A stretch of DNA of 30,896 nucleotides from RGIG4576 sp964606575 (GTDB lineage Bacteria; Bacteroidota; Bacteroidia; Bacteroidales; Muribaculaceae), in contig CAZSHA010000021.1 in the NCBI GenBank assembly GCA_964606575.1, forward strand, positions 1-30,896, written 5' to 3'. The translations under genes were made by a program, and so were the position numbers. The number at the start of each line of letters is the position of its first letter. Within the stretch, counting starts at the first letter, position 1. The notes beneath the pieces are model-generated. The model did not search any database. It was given only the letters and a program-made list of their open reading frames with translations, and was not told where the DNA came from. Of this stretch, positions 1-7,370 are shown one piece after another.

Positions 1-1
1 A

Positions 2-154
2 GTAGTTGATGATATAACTGGTGTTGAGGACGTGGTAAAAGACGGAGATTCGCAAATAGAGTATTACGACTTGTTAGGCGTGAGAGTTGAGAACCCTTCA
101 AACGGTGTTTTCATCAAGAAGCAAGGCTCAAAGACCACCAAGGTGGTTCTATAA
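2..154 (+). CDS. C-terminal end of a secreted protein with a Bacteroidales sorting-type tail (partial)
   Basis: An open frame enters from the left edge and stops with TAA at 152-154, giving the last 50 residues of a longer protein. The tail contains YYDLLGVRVENPSNGVFI, then KKQGSK and KTTKVVL. This matches the short C-terminal module (YDLxGRxVxNPxxGxYI, then a KxVL end) that closes many exported Bacteroidales proteins and resembles type IX secretion C-terminal signals. From that I infer that the missing upstream part is an exported or cell-surface protein. Its catalytic or binding function cannot be told from this piece. A strong terminator follows about 40 nt after the stop. Confidence 0.75.
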   Translation, partial: VVDDITGVEDVVKDGDSQIEYYDLLGVRVENPSNGVFIKKQGSKTTKVVL

Positions 155-192
155 AAGAGAAACACTTCTGCTCTAGGAAAAAAGTTGATATC

Positions 193-230
193 AGGAGGTT
201 GTGCTGACTGCACAGCCACCTTTCTTTTTT
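193..230 (+). terminator. Rho-independent terminator of the upstream secreted-protein gene
   Basis: The arm AGGAGGTTGTGC (193-204) pairs with GCACAGCCACCT (210-221), with one mismatch and one G-U pair, around a 5-nt loop. TTTCTTTTTT follows at 221-230. It lies about 40 nt after the stop at 154. Confidence 0.85.
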
Positions 231-361
231 AATAGGAGAAATAGGAGATCTGGGAGTAATAGGAGAGGCTGACTGCTAATGATGTTGAGATAGGGCGTAA
301 GCGGCTTTGTCGCCTACGTATATAACTCTTATGGCTCTCATATCTCCTATAACTCCTGTTT
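231..361. repeat. Large imperfect palindrome (fold-back element) with AGGAG repeats
   Basis: The left arm (about 234-265) carries AGGAG, ATAGGAGAT, TGGGAG and ATAGGAG in succession. The reverse complement of the right arm (about 326-358) reads the same series, AGGAG, ATAGGAGAT, TGAGAG, ATAAGAG, with only scattered mismatches. An inner hairpin sits near the centre (GTAAGCGGC at 298-306 with GTCGCCTAC at 309-317). No ORF of note is present. It could be a small non-autonomous element, a structured RNA or an intergenic repeat family; the sequence alone does not decide. The remaining stretch 362-481 shows no clear promoter for the next gene. Confidence 0.7.
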
Positions 362-481
362 AAAAGCATAAAGTATAACGCCTATCGGTATTGGCTATCA
401 CTCATAAATGAAAGGAATTGATCGGGGCGATAAAACATTGATGCGGATTTATCGTTATATATTATATATGATTGATGTTTT

Positions 482-1228
482 ATGGATGATGTGAAAGATT
501 TTTTTGAGAAACGTACAAGTGTACGCAGATATGAGCGTGAAGCAATACCAGAAGATGTGATGAACGTGATATATACGGCTATAATGAATACGCCGACTAG
601 TTACAACGGTCAACAATTCTCTGTTATAGATGTTTCCGACCAAAAAGTTAAAGAAAAACTTTATGAGGTGATAGGGCAGAAACAAATCAAGACTTGCAAC
701 CGCTTCCTTGTATTCTGTGCCGACTATAATAAAATAGGTGTGCTTGCAAAGGACAAAGGATTGGCGATGCCCGATTTCACAAAGACACTTGATGGGGTGT
801 TTGTGGGAGTGATTGATGCGGCTCTGGCAATGAGCAACGCATATACAGCAGCGAGAGCATACGGCATAGGCAGCTGCTGCATAGGCTACACTCGCACCGC
901 CAATCCGCAAAAGATTGCCGAGGTGCTGAATTTGCCCAAAGGCGTATTTGTGGTGTGCGGTTTGACTCTAGGAGTGCCAAGAGAAGCACCCGACGTAAAG
1001 CCTAAGCAACCGCAAGAAGTCGTTATCCACAGCAATGCGTATACCGAAAGCGGATTGCTTGAAAAAATGGATAACTACGACAAACAAATAAAGGAATACA
1101 ACGCAACTCGTAGCGGAACACAAACCGACAACGACTGGGTGTCGCACATACTGGACTACTACAAAGATGCAATGAATTATGAAATGCTTGAATACTTGCG
1201 ACAACAAGGATTTGACGTGACTAAATAG
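482..1228 (+). CDS. Nitroreductase-family NAD(P)H-dependent flavin oxidoreductase
   Basis: This 248-residue protein starts FFEKRTSVRRYEREAIPED, the FMN-phosphate-binding opening of the NfsA/FRP-like nitroreductase family. MNTPTSYNGQQF, the usual N-terminal substrate/FMN segment, follows near residue 36. A mid-protein segment, AYGIGSCCIGYTR, and the later FVVCGLTLGVPRE are where family members close the FMN site. Such enzymes transfer two electrons from NAD(P)H through FMN to nitroaromatics, quinones or free flavin, acting as cytoplasmic dimers. The length fits the roughly 240-residue NfsA-like group. The physiological substrate cannot be read from sequence. The gene stands alone and ends at a bidirectional terminator. 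The ATG at 482 is the first in-frame start that gives the conserved N-terminus. Confidence 0.88.
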   Translation: MDDVKDFFEKRTSVRRYEREAIPEDVMNVIYTAIMNTPTSYNGQQFSVIDVSDQKVKEKLYEVIGQKQIKTCNRFLVFCADYNKIGVLAKDKGLAMPDFTKTLDGVFVGVIDAALAMSNAYTAARAYGIGSCCIGYTRTANPQKIAEVLNLPKGVFVVCGLTLGVPREAPDVKPKQPQEVVIHSNAYTESGLLEKMDNYDKQIKEYNATRSGTQTDNDWVSHILDYYKDAMNYEMLEYLRQQGFDVTK

Positions 1229-1230
1229 CA

Positions 1231-1272
1231 AAAAAGGGCTTCGGTGACAGAATGAATACCGAAGCTCTTTTT
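1231..1272. terminator. Bidirectional terminator between the nitroreductase and marC-like genes
   Basis: AAAAAGGGCTTCGGT (1231-1245) pairs with ACCGAAGCTCTTTTT (1258-1272) around a 12-nt loop, with one G-U pair. The A-run and T-run at the two ends let it act on both strands, which fits the convergent genes. Confidence 0.9.
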
Positions 1273-1291
1273 AACATTATAAACAAGGCTA

Positions 1292-1876
1292 TTATCCTAG
1301 CAATTGTGAGAAATTGGTGGTTATAAGTTTCACCGATATAGCCAATAGGATAACTCCAAAGAATTTACGTATAATAAAAATACCGCCTTCGCCTAACACT
1401 TTTTGCACTTTGTCGGTCATCTTCAACACGAAATACACCCATGCCATATTTGCTGTTAGCCCTAAAAGTATGTTTGTCGATGCAAATTCAGCTTTCAACG
1501 ACAATAGGGTGGTGAATGCACCGGGTCCAGCCAACAAAGGGAATACAAGCGGAACGAGTGTAGCTTCTTTTATAGGTCCGTTGTTCTTGAAAATCTCGAT
1601 GTCGAGTATCATTTCAAGCGCTACGCAAAAGATGATTAGACCACCCGCCGCAGCAAAAGCCGTGATATCGACGTGGAACAGTTTCAACAGCAAATCGCCA
1701 GCAAAGAAAAAAGCCAACATCAAAACATAGGAAATGATAGTAGCCTTAAATTCGCTTACGGGACGTTCACGTTGCTTCAAATTGATAATAATAGGCACTG
1801 AACCGATAATGTCGATTATCGCAAAAAGCACTATAAAAGCACTTAAAAACTCTTGAAGATTAAAACTATTAAACAT
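1292..1876 (-). CDS. MarC-family integral membrane protein
   Basis: This 194-residue protein has about six hydrophobic segments and the MarC (UPF0056) hallmarks. The first helix contains FAIIDIIGSVPIIINL. AAAGGLIIFCVALEMI follows near residues 75-90, then PLVFPLLAGPGAFTTLL near 110 and a final FFGVILLAISVKLI helix. The family sits in the inner membrane. Its transport role is not settled, and the old link with multiple antibiotic resistance in E. coli was withdrawn. Length is normal for the family. The gene is monocistronic, with a near-perfect Bacteroidota promoter just upstream and a shared terminator downstream. Confidence 0.88.
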   Translation of the reverse strand: MFNSFNLQEFLSAFIVLFAIIDIIGSVPIIINLKQRERPVSEFKATIISYVLMLAFFFAGDLLLKLFHVDITAFAAAGGLIIFCVALEMILDIEIFKNNGPIKEATLVPLVFPLLAGPGAFTTLLSLKAEFASTNILLGLTANMAWVYFVLKMTDKVQKVLGEGGIFIIRKFFGVILLAISVKLITTNFSQLLG

Positions 1877-1893
1877 AACTGTATATTTTTTTG

Positions 1894-1925
1894 CAAAAAT
1901 AGAGAATTAAACTTGTAGTAGCAAA
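1894..1925 (-). promoter_or_regulatory. Promoter of the marC-like gene (TTTG-N20-TATTTTTG)
   Basis: On the minus strand, TTTG (1922-1925) is followed by 20 nt and then TATTTTTG (1901-1894), an exact match to the Bacteroidota -33/-7 arrangement. It ends 17 nt before the ATG at 1876. Confidence 0.8.
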
Positions 1926-1983
1926 CAGGAAAACCAAGAAGGCAAAATATATCAGAAAAAAATAAGAATTTAGTAGAATGTTA

Positions 1984-2015
1984 TTTGTGTCAGTCGGTGA
2001 ATTGTTGTAATTTTG
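1984..2015 (+). promoter_or_regulatory. Promoter of carB (TTTG-N20-TAATTTTG)
   Basis: TTTG (1984-1987), 20 nt, then TAATTTTG (2008-2015) matches the Bacteroidota housekeeping promoter consensus exactly. The start codon of carB is 22 nt downstream, so the leader is short and leaves little room for an attenuator. Confidence 0.8.
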
Positions 2016-2037
2016 CGTGAATTAATACTCATGTTAT

Positions 2038-5000
2038 ATGAACGACGGAATTAAAAAAGTACTTTTGCTCGGTTCGGGTGCATTAAAGATTGGTCAAGCC
2101 GGAGAGTTTGACTATTCAGGTTCTCAAGCGTTAAAAGCTCTTAGAGAAGATGGAATATCAACAGTTTTGATAAATCCGAATATCGCAACTATTCAAACGT
2201 CGGAAGGTGTTGCCGATAAGGTGTATTTCCTTCCAGTAACTCCTTTCTTTGTTGAAGAGGTGATAAAGAAAGAACGTCCTGACGGAATATTGCTTGCATT
2301 CGGTGGACAAACTGCGTTGAATTGCGGTACAGAGCTTTATCTAAACGGAACATTAGAAAAATATGGCGTAAAAGTTCTCGGAACATCAGTAGATGCAATC
2401 ATGATTACTGAAGACCGAGATCTTTTTGTGAAAAAGCTAAATGAAATACAAGCGAAGACCCCAGTTTCGCAAGCAGTAGAAACTATGGAGGATGCAGTAG
2501 AAGTGGCGCATCGTATAGGATTCCCTGTAATGGTTCGCTCAGCTTACGCATTAGGCGGTTTAGGCTCAGGTATCTGTGCAAACGATGAAGAGTTCCATGA
2601 ATTGTGCGAAAGCGCATTGACCCACTCAAAACAGATACTTGTAGAAGAATCGCTAAAGGGATGGAAGGAAATCGAATTTGAGGTAATACGAGATAAGAAT
2701 GACCATTGTTTCACTGTAGTGCCAATGGAAAACTTCGACCCGCTCGGTATACACACAGGTGAAAGTATCGTAGTTGCTCCTATCGTGTCGTTGACACAAG
2801 AGCAAATTAACATGTTGCAAGAAATTGCAATCAAGGTCGTTCGTCACATCGGTATTGTCGGTGAGTGCAATATTCAATATGCGTTTAATGCCGTAACCAA
2901 TGATTATCGTATTATTGAAATTAATGCTCGTTTGAGCCGTAGCTCTGCGTTGGCATCAAAGGCATCGGGCTATCCATTGGCATTTGTTGCAGCTAAACTG
3001 GCGTTAGGTTATACACTTGACCAAATCGGCGAAATGGGTACTCCAAATTCAGCATACGTGGCTCCGTCGGTAGACTATATGATTGTAAAGATTCCTCGTT
3101 GGGACTTAACAAAATTTGCTGGTGTTGATCGTGAAATTGGTTCTTCAATGAAATCGGTCGGCGAAATCATGTCTATCGGAAAATCTTTTGAGGAAATCAT
3201 ACAAAAGGGACTAAGGATGATAGGGCAGGGTATGCACGGATTTGTGTGCAACCGTGATATTGATTTTGACGATTTAGATCACGCTTTGTCACATCCTACC
3301 GATTTACGCATATTCGCAATCGCTAAAGCATTAGAACAAGGATATAGCGTAGAACGTATTGAGGAATTGACAAAAATAGACCCTTGGTTCTTGTCAAAGC
3401 TGAAAAACATCGTAGACTATGCTGAAAAATTAAAATCATACTCTAAAATAGAGGAATTGCCTGCAGATGTGCTAGCAGAGGCAAAACGCTTAGGTTTCAG
3501 CGACTTCCAAATTGCGCGTTGCGTAGAAAATCCTGAAGTCAATTATGAAGCAGACGTGTTAAGAGTGCGTGAACACAGAAAGAGCTTAAACATCACACCT
3601 AGGGTGTGCCGAATTAATACAGTAGCTTCTGAATACCCAGAATTGACAAATTATCTATATGTCACATACGGAGCTGAAGCTCATCAAATTCCTTACGACT
3701 TAAATTCTGGCAAAAATATTGTTGTGCTAGGATCAGGTGCTTACCGCATCGGTAGCTCGGTGGAATTTGACTGGTGCTCGGTGAACGCAGTAAACACATG
3801 CCGCAAACTTGGCTACAAGTCAATCATGATTAATTACAACCCGGAAACCGTATCAACAGATTACGATATGTGTGACCGTTTGTACTTTGACGAGTTGAGT
3901 TTTGAACGTGTACTAGACGTGATTGATTTGGAAACTCCACGTGGTGTTATCGTTTCAGTAGGCGGTCAGATTCCTAATAATCTGGCGATGAAACTTTATC
4001 GTCGCCACGTGCCAGTGCTAGGAACACCTCCTATATCAATCGACCGTGCCGAAAACAGACATAAATTCTCGGCAATGCTTGACAACTTAGGCATAGACCA
4101 ACCTCGTTGGAAAGAACTTACAAGTTTTGATGACATAGATAAATTCGTAGAAGAGGTTGGCTTCCCTGTATTGATACGTCCAAGTTATGTGTTATCCGGA
4201 GCAGCAATGAACGTATGTTACGACTACGAGTCTATGCATGAATTCCTAGGAGCAGCGGCAAAGGTTTCTAAAGAATTCCCAGTTGTAGTTTCTGAATTCC
4301 TACAAAATGCAAAAGAAATAGAATTTGATGCCGTAGCTCGCAATGGTGAAGTTATTGAATATGCAATATCAGAACATATAGAATTTGCCGGCGTACACTC
4401 AGGTGATGCGACTCTTGTATTCCCTGCACAAAAAATCTATATGGAAACCGCACGCCGCATCAAGCGTATAAGCAAGAAGATTGCAAAGGAGCTAAATATA
4501 TCAGGTCCGTTCAATATTCAATACTTAGCGAAAAACAATGATGTAAAAGTTATCGAGTGTAATCTACGTGCTTCACGCAGTTTCCCATTCGTATCAAAGA
4601 TATTAAAACGAAACTTCATAGAAACTGCTACAAGAATTATGCTTAATGAGCCAGTAGAGAAAGCCGATTCTTCAACATTCGACATTGACTACACTGGTAT
4701 TAAGGCATCACAGTTCTCATTCGCTCGTTTGCACAAGGCAGATCCAGTTTTGGGCGTTGACATGTCATCGACTGGTGAAGTGGGTTGCCTAGGAGCTAAT
4801 TTTGACGAAGCATTGTTAAACGCTATGATTTCGGTCGGTCACCGCATACCAAGCAAAGACAAAGCTGTACTTGTTTCATCAGGTGATGTTCGTGGCAAGG
4901 TTGATATGCTTGATTGTTGCCGTACACTAGCAAACAATGGATACAAGCTATATGCAACAGAGGGTACTGCTAAATTCCTAGAATCAAACGGAATCAAGGC

Positions 5001-5256
5001 AAATCCTGTATGCTGGCCCGATGAAGAAGGCGAAAACATTCTAGATTTGATAGCAACCCATGCTATAGATTTGGTGATAAACATACCTAAGAATCATAGT
5101 AAGCGTGAGCTAACAAATGGTTATCGTATTCGTCGTTCAGCTATCGACCATAACATACCATTGTTGACAAATGCACGTCTAGCATCGGCGTATATAAACG
5201 CATTCTGTAACATGTCGTTGAATGATGTTGAAATTAAGTCATGGAATGAGTATTAA
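2038..5256 (+). CDS. carB: Carbamoyl-phosphate synthase, large subunit
   Basis: The large subunit makes carbamoyl phosphate from bicarbonate, two ATP and glutamine-derived ammonia, feeding pyrimidine and arginine synthesis. At 1072 residues it is full length and shows the internal duplication of the family. The first half opens with LLLGSGALKIGQAGEFDYSG and has an ATP-grasp domain from about residue 124. The second half opens with VVLGSGAYRIGSSVEFDW near residue 565, with its ATP-grasp domain from about 672. The methylglyoxal-synthase-like allosteric domain starts near 939 (LVSSGDVRGK). The conserved INARLSRSSALASKASGYP segment lines the first ATP site. carA, the glutaminase subunit needed as partner, is not in this window. 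The gene has its own promoter and terminator, so it appears to be transcribed alone. Confidence 0.97.
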   Translation: MNDGIKKVLLLGSGALKIGQAGEFDYSGSQALKALREDGISTVLINPNIATIQTSEGVADKVYFLPVTPFFVEEVIKKERPDGILLAFGGQTALNCGTELYLNGTLEKYGVKVLGTSVDAIMITEDRDLFVKKLNEIQAKTPVSQAVETMEDAVEVAHRIGFPVMVRSAYALGGLGSGICANDEEFHELCESALTHSKQILVEESLKGWKEIEFEVIRDKNDHCFTVVPMENFDPLGIHTGESIVVAPIVSLTQEQINMLQEIAIKVVRHIGIVGECNIQYAFNAVTNDYRIIEINARLSRSSALASKASGYPLAFVAAKLALGYTLDQIGEMGTPNSAYVAPSVDYMIVKIPRWDLTKFAGVDREIGSSMKSVGEIMSIGKSFEEIIQKGLRMIGQGMHGFVCNRDIDFDDLDHALSHPTDLRIFAIAKALEQGYSVERIEELTKIDPWFLSKLKNIVDYAEKLKSYSKIEELPADVLAEAKRLGFSDFQIARCVENPEVNYEADVLRVREHRKSLNITPRVCRINTVASEYPELTNYLYVTYGAEAHQIPYDLNSGKNIVVLGSGAYRIGSSVEFDWCSVNAVNTCRKLGYKSIMINYNPETVSTDYDMCDRLYFDELSFERVLDVIDLETPRGVIVSVGGQIPNNLAMKLYRRHVPVLGTPPISIDRAENRHKFSAMLDNLGIDQPRWKELTSFDDIDKFVEEVGFPVLIRPSYVLSGAAMNVCYDYESMHEFLGAAAKVSKEFPVVVSEFLQNAKEIEFDAVARNGEVIEYAISEHIEFAGVHSGDATLVFPAQKIYMETARRIKRISKKIAKELNISGPFNIQYLAKNNDVKVIECNLRASRSFPFVSKILKRNFIETATRIMLNEPVEKADSSTFDIDYTGIKASQFSFARLHKADPVLGVDMSSTGEVGCLGANFDEALLNAMISVGHRIPSKDKAVLVSSGDVRGKVDMLDCCRTLANNGYKLYATEGTAKFLESNGIKANPVCWPDEEGENILDLIATHAIDLVINIPKNHSKRELTNGYRIRRSAIDHNIPLLTNARLASAYINAFCNMSLNDVEIKSWNEY

Positions 5257-5286
5257 TAATGTCTTAACAGGTATACAACAATAAGA

Positions 5287-5330
5287 AATAATGGGAAGCT
5301 GCAGCCAATAATGCAGTTTCCCATTATTTT
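5287..5330 (+). terminator. Rho-independent terminator of carB
   Basis: AATAATGGGAAGCTGCA (5287-5303) pairs with TGCAGTTTCCCATTATT (5312-5328) over 17 positions with one G-U pair, followed by T residues to 5330. It ends only 14 nt before the next start codon. Confidence 0.88.
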
Positions 5331-5344
5331 AATAATTCTGAAAT

Positions 5345-6058
5345 ATGGCAAGAGAGAAAATTTTTCGATTCAAGCAATTCAGTATCACAAACGACCTAAG
5401 TGCTATGAAAGTTGGTACAGACGGAGTACTACTCGGGGCTTGGGCTAATGTGGAAAAATCAAAAAAAGTATTAGATGTAGGAACTGGCACTGGACTTATC
5501 GCATTGATGATTGCACAAAGATGTGCTGCAAAAATTGATGCCATAGAAATTGATAGTGTTGCCGCAAGAGAAGCCCGCAACAATTTTCTAGAATCACCTT
5601 GGAATGATAGACTAAATATAATTGAAGGAGATTTTTCTAATATTGATAATCTTAATCTAGACAAGTACGATACAATAGTTTCAAATCCTCCATATTTTAT
5701 CAATTCATTAAAATCTCCAGACGAACAACGCACAACCGCTAGGCATTGCAGTTCTTTATCCTACGAAAAGCTACTTAAAAATTCATCAAAGATTCTTTGC
5801 GGTGGCGGACATATATATTTGATTACGCCCTATGATGTTGAGATAAGCCTAAACCAATTAATTAAAGAAATTTATTTATTCGTATGCAATAAAATTTATG
5901 TCAAGCCTACACCCGATTCACACCCCAAACGCATACTATGGGATATATCCAATGTGAAATCAAAATATGATTACGGGAGTATAATCATAGAGAAAGCTAG
6001 GCATATATACACCGATGATTATATTGCATTAACAAAGGACTATTATCTAAATATGTGA
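5345..6058 (+). CDS. trmN6: tRNA1(Val) (adenine(37)-N6)-methyltransferase
   Basis: This 237-residue class I SAM-dependent methyltransferase resembles TrmN6 (YfiC), which methylates N6 of A37 in a valine tRNA. The family-specific N-terminus is present (FRFKQFSI at residues 7-14, then MKVGTDGVLLGAW at 21-33). Motif I is LDVGTGTGLIALMIAQ (43-58). The catalytic motif NPPYF is at 114-118, which marks an amino-group N6 methyltransferase. The conserved FRFKQF segment fixes the start at 5345 rather than at the internal Met21. A near -7 box (TAATTCTG, 5333-5340) lies only 4 nt before the ATG, directly against the carB terminator, so the message is either almost leaderless or made by read-through. Confidence 0.9.
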   Translation: MAREKIFRFKQFSITNDLSAMKVGTDGVLLGAWANVEKSKKVLDVGTGTGLIALMIAQRCAAKIDAIEIDSVAAREARNNFLESPWNDRLNIIEGDFSNIDNLNLDKYDTIVSNPPYFINSLKSPDEQRTTARHCSSLSYEKLLKNSSKILCGGGHIYLITPYDVEISLNQLIKEIYLFVCNKIYVKPTPDSHPKRILWDISNVKSKYDYGSIIIEKARHIYTDDYIALTKDYYLNM

Positions 6059-6118
6059 TAATTTGGACAGATAATTGTTAATGTTGCATAAATAACAAAA
6101 TAACAGATGTTTGTAATA

Positions 6119-6171
6119 TTGATTTATTACGATTAAGTCGTACTTTTATAATGGGAAAGATTAAACTTTCC
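6119..6171 (+). promoter_or_regulatory. Possible promoter and leader hairpin of the Trp/His-rich protein-FadL pair
   Basis: TTG (6119-6121), 19 nt, then TACTTTTA (6141-6148) is one base short of the TAnnTTTG consensus. ACGA/TCGT half sites (6129-6132, 6138-6141) overlap it. Just downstream GGAAAG (6154-6159) can pair with CTTTCC (6166-6171), a small leader hairpin. Confidence 0.4.
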
Positions 6172-6218
6172 ACTGATTAAGTAGTCTTATAGATATAACA
6201 ATTAAAATGATATAGGTT

Positions 6219-7337
6219 ATGAAAAGTAGAATGTCTTTATTGTTAATGCTGTTTTTAACTCTTTCTTTTGCTATTCAAGCTCAAGATTTTGACGATATTT
6301 ATTATAATAGTTCAAAAGCAAAGAAAGCAGAAAAAGAACAAGCAGCAAAAAAAGAAACAGTCAACAAGACGGCTACTGCGACATATCGAGATATGGAAAA
6401 TGGTAGAAATGTTGATGAATACAATAGACGTGGTTCATATAATGAAACCGATACAATTAGTAATGATTCTTTGACTACAGCCGAAGGGCAAGATTTCGTG
6501 TACACCGACCGTATACGCCGTTTTTACAATCCCTCAGTAGTAGTGGAGTCAAATAATCCAGAAATTGCTGAATCTTATTATATAGCAACTGCTCCAAATG
6601 TAAATATCATTTTGGGTACACCGACATGGACTCCGTATTATTCATGGAACTGGGGGTGGTCGACATGGGGTTATGATTATTGGTCTTGGCCGCCATATTA
6701 TGGATGGAGTACTGTGTATCATTCACCTTGGTGCTACGATTGGGGATGGTCTTTTGGTTGGACATGGCATCACCACCATGCACCACATCATTGGTGGGGA
6801 CATGGTCATGGACATCACGGACCTATCTATGGCAGTCCAGTACATAAACCATCTATTCCGAAGCCGAATTACAATACTGGTGGGGGTAGAAGACCATTCG
6901 GTGCAATTAATAACGGAAGTGGAAGACCTGGCAACATGTCAAATGGAGGACGCAGACCAGTCGCTGTAGATAGTAGAGGCAATAGAATTGACAATAACAG
7001 AAACAATGGAACTGTTTCTAATAATAAAGGAAGACGACCGTCTACTGTAAGCAGCCATTCAACAGGCACTCAAACGTCTAACAATTACGGAAGTCGCCCT
7101 AGTAGCACACGCAAGGTTAACGTATCAAACGGTAATACCAATAGACGACGAGCTAATGTAGGTACTAATAGCTCTTCCAGAAACAACTCATCTCCTTCTT
7201 ATAAGACTTCTACATCCAACAATAGAAGCAACAGAAGTAACGGTAGCTATCGTAGCAGTTCATCTCGAAGTAGTGACAGCTTTTCTGGTGGCAGCAATAG
7301 AAGCAGTAATGGTGACGGAGGAAATCGTCGCCGATAA
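6219..7337 (+). CDS. Secreted Trp/Tyr/His-rich, Arg/Asn/Ser-tailed protein of unknown function
   Basis: I recognise no catalytic domain. A signal peptide (residues 1-21, ending AIQA) is followed by a Lys/Ala-rich stretch (33-50) and a mixed region to about 130. Residues 137-193 hold 15 tryptophans with many tyrosines. Residues 184-200 are a histidine cluster (HHHH, then alternating His and Gly). The remaining 170 residues are low complexity and basic, made of Asn, Ser, Gly and Arg, with recurring GRRP or GSRP units near 223, 245, 271 and 291. Related low-complexity proteins in Bacteroides are sometimes labelled vitellogenin-like, a name without functional meaning. The FadL-type gene starts 33 nt downstream, so the two are probably co-transcribed. 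An envelope role, perhaps metal or haem binding through the His cluster, is speculation. Confidence 0.8.
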   Translation: MKSRMSLLLMLFLTLSFAIQAQDFDDIYYNSSKAKKAEKEQAAKKETVNKTATATYRDMENGRNVDEYNRRGSYNETDTISNDSLTTAEGQDFVYTDRIRRFYNPSVVVESNNPEIAESYYIATAPNVNIILGTPTWTPYYSWNWGWSTWGYDYWSWPPYYGWSTVYHSPWCYDWGWSFGWTWHHHHAPHHWWGHGHGHHGPIYGSPVHKPSIPKPNYNTGGGRRPFGAINNGSGRPGNMSNGGRRPVAVDSRGNRIDNNRNNGTVSNNKGRRPSTVSSHSTGTQTSNNYGSRPSSTRKVNVSNGNTNRRRANVGTNSSSRNNSSPSYKTSTSNNRSNRSNGSYRSSSSRSSDSFSGGSNRSSNGDGGNRRR

Positions 7338-7370
7338 ATTATTAATTTAAAATCAGAAATATAGAATGTT

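Noticed and set aside
1314..1730. 138-codon open frame antisense to the marC-like gene
   Set aside because: It is a shadow of a gene with clear MarC family motifs and its own promoter; the antisense product resembles nothing known.
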